Source: Lentisphaerota bacterium (GTDB lineage: Bacteria; Verrucomicrobiota; Kiritimatiellia; RFP12; JAAYNR01). Taken from it: 47,496 nucleotides of DNA. Shown here one piece after another: positions 33,888-40,819 of this stretch (the stretch's first letter is position 1; each line of letters opens with the position of its first letter). The stretch spans positions 1 through 47,496 of the forward strand of contig VGWG01000011.1 of the NCBI GenBank assembly GCA_016873675.1. The letters run 5' to 3'. A program made the translations under genes and the position numbers. The notes under the pieces were generated by a model. That model was given only the letters and a program-made list of their open reading frames with translations. It was not told the origin of the DNA and ran no database searches.

Positions 33888-34913
33888 ATGCATATGGCCG
33901 ATGCGTCTCTTTCACCAGCAGTTGGCGGAGCCCTGTGGGCGGTGAGCGCCGGGTTGCTCGCGCACTGCGCGCGCCGGGTCAGGCAAACCCTTGACGACAC
34001 GCAGGTTCCGTTGATGGGCGTGATCGGCGCGTTTATCTTCACCGCCCAGATGATCAACTTTTCGATCCCGGCCACTGGATCGAGCGGGCATCTGGGCGGC
34101 GGCCTGATTCTGGCGATCCTTCTCGGGCCGCATGCGGCGTTCGTCACCCTGGCGTCGGTGCTGACTGTCCAGGCGCTGTTCTTCGCCGACGGCGGCCTGC
34201 TGGCACTCGGTTGTAACATCTTCAACCTGGGATTCTTTCCAGCGTTTGTCGCGTACCCGCTGATCTTCAGACCGATCCTGGGGCAGGCGAGGGGCGGCGT
34301 CCGGCTGTGGGCAGGGTCGGTGCTGGCGGCGGTCATTGGCCTGCAACTGGGTGCGTTTGGCGTCGTGCTGGAGACGACCCTGTCGGGACTGTCCGATCTT
34401 CCGTTTCGCTCGTTTGTGCTGCTGATGCAGCCGATTCACTTGGCCATTGGGGTTGCTGAGGGAGTGGCTACGGTGGCGGTGGTGTCCGTTGTTCAGCGAA
34501 CCCGGCCGGCGTCACTGGCGGTCACGAAGGCGAGTCCGCTCGTGGCTCTCAACACAGGTCGCGCTGTGGCCGGCTTTCTCATCGCCGCTGTTGTGATCGG
34601 CGGCGGCATGAGTTGGTTCGCGTCGACGCGTCCTGATGGTCTCGAATGGGCGATGGACAAGATCCGGGGGAGCGAGGCGCCCGCACGCCTGAACGAGGGG
34701 GTCCATATGCGTCTGGCGAATGTTCAGGAGCGGATCGCGTTTCTGCCCGACTACGATTTTCCGGCGCATCCGACGGCCGCCGCCTCCGAGCCCGCGCGCT
34801 GGCCCTTGGTCAGCGCAGGCACGACGGTATCCGGTCTCGTGGGAGGACTGATCGTGCTGGTCTTGGCGGGATTGGCGGGATATGGGCTGCGTAGACGGCA
34901 GACGGCGGTTTAA
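33888..34913 (+). CDS. cbiM: ECF cobalt/nickel transporter substrate-binding subunit, CbiM with PDGLE domain
   Basis: The 341-residue protein begins MHMADASLSPAVGG. In this family Met1 and His2 help bind the metal, which fixes the ATG at 33888. The CbiM part follows with GAFIFTAQMINFSIPATGSSGHLGGG, ILLGPHAAFVTLASVLTVQALFFADGGLLALG (read in parts) and CNIFNLGFFP, in about seven membrane helices. From about residue 240 the fused CbiN-like unit carries PDGLEWAM (the PDGLE motif) and a final membrane segment, as in single-chain CbiMN or NikMN proteins. It imports Co2+ or Ni2+; which one cannot be read here. No cobalamin riboswitch or NikR palindrome was recognised in the 157 bases upstream. CbiQ follows after 27 bases. 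Confidence 0.92.
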   Translation: MHMADASLSPAVGGALWAVSAGLLAHCARRVRQTLDDTQVPLMGVIGAFIFTAQMINFSIPATGSSGHLGGGLILAILLGPHAAFVTLASVLTVQALFFADGGLLALGCNIFNLGFFPAFVAYPLIFRPILGQARGGVRLWAGSVLAAVIGLQLGAFGVVLETTLSGLSDLPFRSFVLLMQPIHLAIGVAEGVATVAVVSVVQRTRPASLAVTKASPLVALNTGRAVAGFLIAAVVIGGGMSWFASTRPDGLEWAMDKIRGSEAPARLNEGVHMRLANVQERIAFLPDYDFPAHPTAAASEPARWPLVSAGTTVSGLVGGLIVLVLAGLAGYGLRRRQTAV

Positions 34914-34940
34914 GCGAATCGTGCGTGGAGTGGGGCACAC

Positions 34941-35747
34941 ATGGGATTTGGACATGATGCGGATGTCGGACGAATGGACGAACTCGGGCGTCTGGACTCG
35001 CCCGTTCACCGGCTTGACGCGCGTGTGAAGGCGTTGAGCACGATCGCTTTTCTGGTGACGGTGATGTCTTTCCCCAAGTATGAGGTGTCGGCGCTGCTGC
35101 CATTCGTCCTGTATCCCGTGACGCTCATGGCTGTGGGAGGAATCCCCCCCAGTTGCCTGTTCAGGAAGCTGCTGGTGGCCGCGCCCTTCGCGCTGGCCGT
35201 CGGCATCTTCAACCCCCTGCTCGACCGGCAGTCAGTCGCGATTCTTGGCGCACACACCCTTTCCGGCGGCTGGCTGTCTCTGGCTTCCATCGCCGTGCGC
35301 TTCATATTGACAGTCAGTACGGCGCTGACCTTAGTCGCCTGCACGGGCATCCACCGGCTCTGCGCCGGGCTGGAACAACTGGGAGCCCCACAGGTCTTCA
35401 CGATCCAGTTGGAATTGCTGTACCGCTATCTCTTCGTCATCGTCGGGGAGGGCGCGCGCATGAGGCGCGCCGCCGAGCTGCGGTCTGCGGGCCGTGGCGC
35501 GCTCCGGTTGCGCACCGTTGGCCCACTCGTTGGCAATCTGCTTCTCAGGGCGATGGACCGCGCGCAGCGGGTCTATCAGGCGATGAACGCACGCGGTTTC
35601 GACGGGCGGGTGCGTGTGTTAGGCACCACCGCGTTACGCGCCGGTGATTTGGCCTTCCTGGCCGGGTGGATCGCATTCTTTGCCGTCGCCAGGAGCGTGA
35701 ACATCGCGCGTGGGCTGGGGGCTTTCGTAACGGGGAATGGTCTGTGA
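34941..35747 (+). CDS. cbiQ: ECF cobalt/nickel transporter transmembrane subunit
   Basis: The 268-residue T-component opens with DSPVHRLDARVKALSTIAFLV, the usual CbiQ start. It has about five to six membrane helices and cytoplasmic coupling helices. The second coupling motif is YQAMNARGFDGRV (A-R-G signature) near residue 215, which docks on the ATPase. LELLYRYLFVIVGEGARMRRA is the other typical stretch. GGAG lies upstream of the ATG. The stop overlaps the cbiO GTG (GTGA), so the ATPase is translationally coupled. Together with cbiM and cbiO the importer is complete. Confidence 0.92.
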   Translation: MGFGHDADVGRMDELGRLDSPVHRLDARVKALSTIAFLVTVMSFPKYEVSALLPFVLYPVTLMAVGGIPPSCLFRKLLVAAPFALAVGIFNPLLDRQSVAILGAHTLSGGWLSLASIAVRFILTVSTALTLVACTGIHRLCAGLEQLGAPQVFTIQLELLYRYLFVIVGEGARMRRAAELRSAGRGALRLRTVGPLVGNLLLRAMDRAQRVYQAMNARGFDGRVRVLGTTALRAGDLAFLAGWIAFFAVARSVNIARGLGAFVTGNGL

Positions 35748-36523
35748 GTCATCCTCCCATCATTGAAGTCCGCGACCTCGGCTTCGCCTATCCCTGCGGT
35801 GCAGAGGCGTTGCGCGGCGTGTCATTCCAAATCGCTCCGGGCGAAGCGGTCGGCCTCATCGGCTGCAACGGCGCCGGTAAGTCGACGCTGCTGCTGCATC
35901 TGAACGGATGCCTGGCCCCGACGCGGGGCGAGGTGCGGATCGGCGATGAACGGGTGACGCGACAGACCGTGGCGGCAGCTCGGAAAGCGGTGGGACTCGT
36001 TTTTCAGGACCCTGACGACCAGCTTTTTATGCCCACGGTTTTCGAGGATGTGGCTTTTGGCCCCCTGAATCAGGGACTTTCGGATGACGCCGCCGGAATG
36101 CGCGTCACGGCCGCGCTGGAGCGCGTGGGAATGGCACACCTGCATGCCCGCCCGCCGCACAAACTATCGGCAGGAGAGAAACGGGCCGTGGCCATTGCCA
36201 CTGTGCTGGCCATGGATCCGGACATTTTGGTGATGGACGAGCCGTCATCCAACCTCGATCCGCGTGCCCGCCGCCGACTGATCCGATGGCTTCAGGGCTT
36301 TGCGCATACCCGCATCATCGCCACACACGATCTGGAATTGGTCGTTGAGGTCTGCACCCGCGTGCTCGTGATGGATGCCGGCCGGATCGTGGCAGAAGGG
36401 CCGACCGATGATGTGTTAAACGATGAGACGCTCATGCTGGCGCACGGCCTCGAACGCCCGCATAGCCTGCACCATCACCATCCGCATGAAAACGTTTCGC
36501 CGACTGGATCACGCCGTTTGTGA
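35744..36523 (+). CDS. cbiO: ECF cobalt/nickel transporter ATPase with His-rich tail
   Basis: The 259-residue ABC ATPase has Walker A GCNGAGKS at residues 40-47 and the Q-loop VFQDPDDQLFMPTVFEDVAFGPLN typical of CbiO. The signature reads KLSAGEKRAVAIA, Walker B ILVMDEPSSNLD, and the switch His is in IIATHDLELV. Standard signature motifs start LSGG; here it is LSAGE, as is common in this family. The C-terminus ends with HSLHHHHPHEN, a metal-binding-like patch that fits a cobalt or nickel role. I start at the GTG at 35744, with GGGGA upstream; the longer frame to 35666 lies inside cbiQ. Confidence 0.94.
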   Translation: MSHPPIIEVRDLGFAYPCGAEALRGVSFQIAPGEAVGLIGCNGAGKSTLLLHLNGCLAPTRGEVRIGDERVTRQTVAAARKAVGLVFQDPDDQLFMPTVFEDVAFGPLNQGLSDDAAGMRVTAALERVGMAHLHARPPHKLSAGEKRAVAIATVLAMDPDILVMDEPSSNLDPRARRRLIRWLQGFAHTRIIATHDLELVVEVCTRVLVMDAGRIVAEGPTDDVLNDETLMLAHGLERPHSLHHHHPHENVSPTGSRRL

Positions 36524-36524
36524 T

Positions 36525-36553
36525 TTGACAAGTCAGCAGGCATGGAATATGCT
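36525..36553 (+). promoter_or_regulatory. Promoter for the moxR-DUF58-vWA operon
   Basis: TTGACA (36525-36530, perfect), a 17-base spacer and TATGCT (36548-36553, four of six), directly after cbiO. This gives a 5' leader of roughly 95 bases before moxR and marks a new transcription unit. Confidence 0.65.
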
Positions 36554-36654
36554 CTTAAGGAAAAGCAGAATCAGCAGGTTCGTGTGTTCGCTGCTGACGC
36601 CTCGAAAAGGGGCAAAAGGGATCGGCTTCGCGTCAATTAAGGAGAACCGGACTT

Positions 36655-37662
36655 ATGGCCAACGAGAAACAAAACGCGGATTTGGTGGCAATTGAGCGGT
36701 GTAAGGGTGCCTACGAAAGTATACGGCAGGAGGTGGGAAAGGTCATTGTGGGACAGAAAGACGTGGTGGATGATGTCCTGATGGCCCTGTTCTGCAACGC
36801 GCATATTCTGCTGGTCGGCGTTCCCGGGTTGGCCAAGACGCTGCTGATTGCGACCCTAGGCAAGGTCTTGCAGTTGGATTTCAAACGGGTCCAGTTCACC
36901 CCCGATCTGCTCCCCGGGGACATCACAGGGTCGATCGTGGTGGATGAAATACCGGGAACGGGGCGGCACGAGTTCCGCTTTGTGGAGGGGCCGGTGTTCA
37001 CGAACCTGCTGCTGGCGGACGAAATCAACCGCACGCCGCCGAAGACCCAGGCGGCGCTGCTCCAGGCCATGCAGGAGCGGGAAGTGACCACGGGGCGCGA
37101 GACGCGTCCGTTGCCGCGTCCGTTTCTGGTGATGGCGACGCAGAACCCGCTGGAGCAGGAGGGAACCTACCCGCTGCCCGAGGCGCAGCTTGACCGGTTC
37201 ATGTTCAACACGTTTGTGGATTACCCCAGCAACGCCGAATTGGTGAAAATCGTCCAGCAGACGACAGGCGAGCAGGCGCCAGTGGCTGGCGGCGTGCTGA
37301 CAGGCGAAGAGATCATTGGTATCCAGAACATTGTGCGCCGGATACCGGTCGCCCAGCCGGTGGTGGAGTATGCCGTGCGGCTGAGCGCGGCCTCCCGGCC
37401 GAAGGATCCCTCGGCGCCCGACTTCGTGAAGAAGTATCTCAACTGGGGCAGTGGGCCGCGCGCCGCGCAGTATCTCGTGCTCGGCGCCAAGGCAAACGCC
37501 GTCTTACACGGCAACACGCATGCGTCGATCGAGGATGTGCGGCGTGTGGCCACGAGCGTCTTGCGTCATCGCGTGGCGTTGAACTTCAACGCCATGGCCG
37601 ACAAGCTGACGGATGTGGAGATCGTGGCCCGGTTGCTCAAGGAAGTGCCGGCCGAAGGATGA
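36655..37662 (+). CDS. MoxR-family AAA+ ATPase
   Basis: The 335-residue AAA+ protein of the MoxR clade has IVGQKDVVDDVLMALF, Walker A GVPGLAKT at residues 55-62, and LPGDITGSIV. Walker B is LLLADEINRTPPKTQAALLQAMQE near 120, and FLVMATQNPLEQEGTYPLPEAQLDRF (sensor 1 region, read in parts) follows. MoxR ATPases act as chaperones that help insert cofactors or mature partner proteins, usually together with vWA-domain proteins encoded next door. That is exactly the context here: DUF58 and two vWA membrane proteins follow. AAGGAG precedes the ATG at some distance. It is the first gene after the promoter at 36525-36553. Confidence 0.93.
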   Translation: MANEKQNADLVAIERCKGAYESIRQEVGKVIVGQKDVVDDVLMALFCNAHILLVGVPGLAKTLLIATLGKVLQLDFKRVQFTPDLLPGDITGSIVVDEIPGTGRHEFRFVEGPVFTNLLLADEINRTPPKTQAALLQAMQEREVTTGRETRPLPRPFLVMATQNPLEQEGTYPLPEAQLDRFMFNTFVDYPSNAELVKIVQQTTGEQAPVAGGVLTGEEIIGIQNIVRRIPVAQPVVEYAVRLSAASRPKDPSAPDFVKKYLNWGSGPRAAQYLVLGAKANAVLHGNTHASIEDVRRVATSVLRHRVALNFNAMADKLTDVEIVARLLKEVPAEG

Positions 37663-37668
37663 AGGCGG

Positions 37669-37763
37669 TTTCAGGGTTCAGGAGCCTGCATGGGAACCTG
37701 AACCTGAACCCCTGAATCCGGATTCCGAACCCTGTCTGAACCCCGAACCCCGAACCCTGAACG
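37669..37763. repeat. Degenerate heptamer repeat region (GAACCC[C/T])
   Basis: The 101-base gap between moxR and the DUF58 gene consists almost wholly of TTCAGG/CCTGAA-type units. TTTCAGGGTTCAGG (37669-37682) is followed by its near reverse complement at 37696-37715, so the RNA can fold into a long hairpin. Then come seven-base steps GAACCCC, GAACCCC, GAACCCT, GAAC up to the DUF58 start codon. A 14-base copy of the first unit recurs exactly at 44890-44903. Confidence 0.75.
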
Positions 37764-38681
37764 ATGTCAAACGGGAACAACAGTCTGACGATAGATCCGC
37801 GCCTGCTGGAGCAATTGAAAGGGATCGAGCTGAAATCCCGTTTCTTGGTGCGCGGATTCTACGAGAACCGCCACCGCACCCGGGATTTCGGCGCATCCAA
37901 CGAATTCATCGAGCACAAGGACTACCAGCGGGGCGATGAGATCCGCCGCATCGATTGGCGTGTCTTTGCCCGCACCCGCCGTCTCTACGTCAAGCGCTTC
38001 GAGATGGAAGCCAACATGCGCGTCCACTTCATCCTGGACACGTCCGACTCCATGCGCGTGCCGGCTGAAGGGGGGCGCCCCACCAAGCTGGAGCTTGCCG
38101 CGACCATCACCGGCGCGCTGGCCATGATGGCGGTGTCGCAGCAGGATTCAGCGGGATTGTTTTGCATTGGCGACATGATCGATGAGGCCATTCCCGCGCG
38201 GCAGGGCATGCGGCATCTGGCGTTGCTTTTTCAGCACTTGGGGGTGCCGCGCGGTCAGGGCGGCGGGAAATTTGGAGAGATAGCCTGGACCACCTTGCAG
38301 CAAATCGGGCGGCGGGGGGTCACGTTTGTTCTAACCGATGCGCTGGATCCGCTCGATCCGCTTATTGAAACCTTGAAGGGTCTCATGGTGCGTGAACAGG
38401 ATGTGACCCTGATCCAGGTGCTTGACGAGGCGGAGCTGACGTTCCCGTTCGACAAGATGACCGAGTTCCGTCATCCCGAAACGGGGCGGCGTATCATGGG
38501 TGATCCGCAGGCGCTCCGGGATCGGTATCTCGCGCGAATCACGGCACATGTGGAGAAAGTCCGCCTGTTTTGCATCCAGCACGGCGTGGATTATTTACGC
38601 CTCCATACCGGCGACGATTTGGCCGCCCTGCTCTCGTCGCATTTTGTGCAACGCCTGGTCAGGAGGAATAGCGCATGCTGA
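37764..38681 (+). CDS. DUF58 domain protein with vWA-type metal site
   Basis: The 305-residue soluble protein has the DUF58 core DYQRGDEIRRIDWRVFARTRRLYVKRFE (residues 53-80, read in parts). A MIDAS-like DTSDSM follows at 92-97. The DUF58 family is a vWA relative regularly found next to MoxR. It ends with FCIQHGVDYLRLHTGDDLAALLSSHFVQR, as usual. The ATG follows the heptamer repeat directly and no Shine-Dalgarno is visible, unlike its neighbours; translation may rely on other signals. Its stop overlaps the next ATG by seven bases, so the following BatA-like gene is coupled. The role is probably as partner or substrate adaptor of the MoxR ATPase, by family context. Confidence 0.9.
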   Translation: MSNGNNSLTIDPRLLEQLKGIELKSRFLVRGFYENRHRTRDFGASNEFIEHKDYQRGDEIRRIDWRVFARTRRLYVKRFEMEANMRVHFILDTSDSMRVPAEGGRPTKLELAATITGALAMMAVSQQDSAGLFCIGDMIDEAIPARQGMRHLALLFQHLGVPRGQGGGKFGEIAWTTLQQIGRRGVTFVLTDALDPLDPLIETLKGLMVREQDVTLIQVLDEAELTFPFDKMTEFRHPETGRRIMGDPQALRDRYLARITAHVEKVRLFCIQHGVDYLRLHTGDDLAALLSSHFVQRLVRRNSAC

Positions 38682-40819
38682 ATCCGCTCATGCTCCTAGG
38701 TCTGGCGGCGCTGGGCATTCCGGTGCTGATCCACCTGATCAACCGGCGGCGGATGAAGCCCCGGCAGTTCGCGACGCTTGACTTTCTCGATCAGCAGGAC
38801 GTGGCGAACGCGTTCGCTCCGGTTCCGCGCGACCTGTTACAGCTTCTGTTGCGGCTTCTGCTGCTGACGCTATTTATCCTGCTGATGGTCCGGATGACCG
38901 GACCCAGCCCGACGGTGGGACCGCGCGCGATGGCGATTGTTCTGGACAACTCGATGAGCATGAAACGGCTGACACCCGACGGCCGCCGCTTGGTTGACGT
39001 TCACCGGGAGCGCATCCTCGATCTCATACGCGGCATGAAGCAGGGCGATTTCTTCTCCTTCACGCTGGTGGGCGATCAGGTCTTTGACAGCACCGGGTTC
39101 ACGAGTGATCGCGCGCGGCTCGAACAGGCCGTGACCAACGCGTGGGCGAGCGACGGCGGCGCCCGCAGCCTGATCGCGACGCTGGAAGACAGTTTGCGCG
39201 AACTGCGATCCCGGCGTGCGCCCAACACCGCCCTGATTGTGTTTTCCGATCAGCAGAGCCAAAACTATCGCTCGCAACTCGCCTCCCCGAGCTTGGCGCC
39301 GCTGCTTCGTGGAAGCCGCATCAAGCCGGTTTTCGTGCTCGATCCCCTGACGAATGCACCCAACGTGCAATTGAAGGGCGCGGAGTTCTACCCGGAGCGA
39401 ATCTACCTGGGCGCGAGCGGTAAGGTGACTGCGCGCATGCACAATGCGTCGGAGACGCAGCAGGTGGTGACCGTGTCGCTGAAGAGCGGACCGGTGGCGG
39501 TGGAGACCCGGTCGTGCAACCTGGCCACCGGGGAGACCGCCCACGTAGAACTTCGCCAGTCGTTTGGGTCGCCCAATGACACGGCCTGGTGCGTGAGCCT
39601 CTCGGAGGACGGATTCCTGGCCGACAACGACGCCTATGCCACGGTGCGCATGCGCAGCCGGCGGCAGGTCCTGCTGGTCACCTCGATGCAGTATCCCAAG
39701 CCGGAGGGGCTGACTCTGGGAACCAGCGGTGCGGATCTATTGACCTGCGCGTTGAACCCCGCCGAGGCCACGGGGGAGGCCCGGGGCGAAACGTATATTT
39801 CCGTCAAGCGTGTGCCGATGATGGATCTGGAGCGCCGGGCGCTGTCGATGTACTCGGTGGTCGTGCTCTACGGTCTTGACCAACTCGCCTCGCCCGAGGT
39901 GGTCCAAGACCTGGCGGGCTATGTGCGCCAGGGCGGCGGCCTATACATCATCCCGGATACCACGGTCAACTCCTCGACGTTCAACCGGGAGTTGGCCCCG
40001 TTGTTGTCTGGATTCCAATTGGGGGATCGGCGGGATCCGAAGATCGCCGCGCCTCTCGACACCAACGAGAAAAATGTGGCGGACCCGCTGCTGACCGGGC
40101 TGATTCGCGGCGAATGGGGAACCGTCAACGACATCCGGTTCGCGCGCTATTTTGAGACGCTGGACATCGGCAGCACCCGGGCGGCGTTGAAGACGCAAGA
40201 TGGCGACGTGCTTCTGGCGGTCGCCGAGATGGGGAAAGGGCGGGTGTGCATCCAGACCCACAGTTGGAATGTGGAGGACACCTCCCTACCTCGCAGCCTT
40301 TCCTTCGTTGGCGTCGCGCATGCCGTCGTGGATCACCTGTCGAGTCTGGACGCGGACACGGAAGGATACAGCGGCCCCGATCAGGTTTCGGCCGGGACTT
40401 CCCATCGAATGGGGCTGCCCCAGTTCCGCGGCCTTGGCGGGGATGTCACGCTGGAGGGCCCCCGGTCCTATGCCTTTAAGCTATCGTCGGAGGATGCTTA
40501 CGTGACGGTGAAGGATATTTACGTTGCCGGCGCCTACCGCGCAACCCATCCCGCCAAGACAGCCGCCCGGGACCGGTGGTTGGCGGTGAACCCGTCCACA
40601 GACGAGTCGTCATCCGCGTTCATGAGCTCGGACGAGTTGGCGGGCCTGTGCGGTGTCGGACAGGTGACCGCGACGTCCGACCGGCTCGACGGGCTGTTCC
40701 GTCCCCGCCGCGAGCTGTTCATCCTGTTGTTGACGCTGGTTTTCGTGGCCCTGACGGCCGAGACGGCAGGCACGCTGCTGTCGCGCCAAAAGAAGGAGAC
40801 GCATGGAGCAGGTGCTTAG
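38675..40819 (+). CDS. BatA-like membrane protein with vWA and glutamine-amidotransferase-like domains
   Basis: The 714-residue protein starts with the BatA-type N-terminal region: MLNPLMLLGLAALGIPVLIHL, NRRRMKPRQFATLDFL, and a second membrane segment at 55-73. A vWA domain follows with the MIDAS DNSMSM at 91-96. The middle has beta-sandwich sequence, then a GATase1-like fold (VLLVTSMQYPKPEGL near 330; VVVLYGLDQL and YVRQGGGLYIIPD near 425) without an obvious catalytic Cys-His pair. A last membrane helix near 690 ends it. BatA/vWA proteins usually work at the membrane with MoxR ATPases. It overlaps DUF58 by seven bases and the next gene by 17, so all are translationally coupled. Confidence 0.82.
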   Translation: MLNPLMLLGLAALGIPVLIHLINRRRMKPRQFATLDFLDQQDVANAFAPVPRDLLQLLLRLLLLTLFILLMVRMTGPSPTVGPRAMAIVLDNSMSMKRLTPDGRRLVDVHRERILDLIRGMKQGDFFSFTLVGDQVFDSTGFTSDRARLEQAVTNAWASDGGARSLIATLEDSLRELRSRRAPNTALIVFSDQQSQNYRSQLASPSLAPLLRGSRIKPVFVLDPLTNAPNVQLKGAEFYPERIYLGASGKVTARMHNASETQQVVTVSLKSGPVAVETRSCNLATGETAHVELRQSFGSPNDTAWCVSLSEDGFLADNDAYATVRMRSRRQVLLVTSMQYPKPEGLTLGTSGADLLTCALNPAEATGEARGETYISVKRVPMMDLERRALSMYSVVVLYGLDQLASPEVVQDLAGYVRQGGGLYIIPDTTVNSSTFNRELAPLLSGFQLGDRRDPKIAAPLDTNEKNVADPLLTGLIRGEWGTVNDIRFARYFETLDIGSTRAALKTQDGDVLLAVAEMGKGRVCIQTHSWNVEDTSLPRSLSFVGVAHAVVDHLSSLDADTEGYSGPDQVSAGTSHRMGLPQFRGLGGDVTLEGPRSYAFKLSSEDAYVTVKDIYVAGAYRATHPAKTAARDRWLAVNPSTDESSSAFMSSDELAGLCGVGQVTATSDRLDGLFRPRRELFILLLTLVFVALTAETAGTLLSRQKKETHGAGA

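Noticed and set aside
37669-37763. CRISPR-like or true telomeric array
   Set aside because: The units are 6-7 bases, degenerate and in both orientations, with no spacers. The array is under 100 bases and inside an operon.
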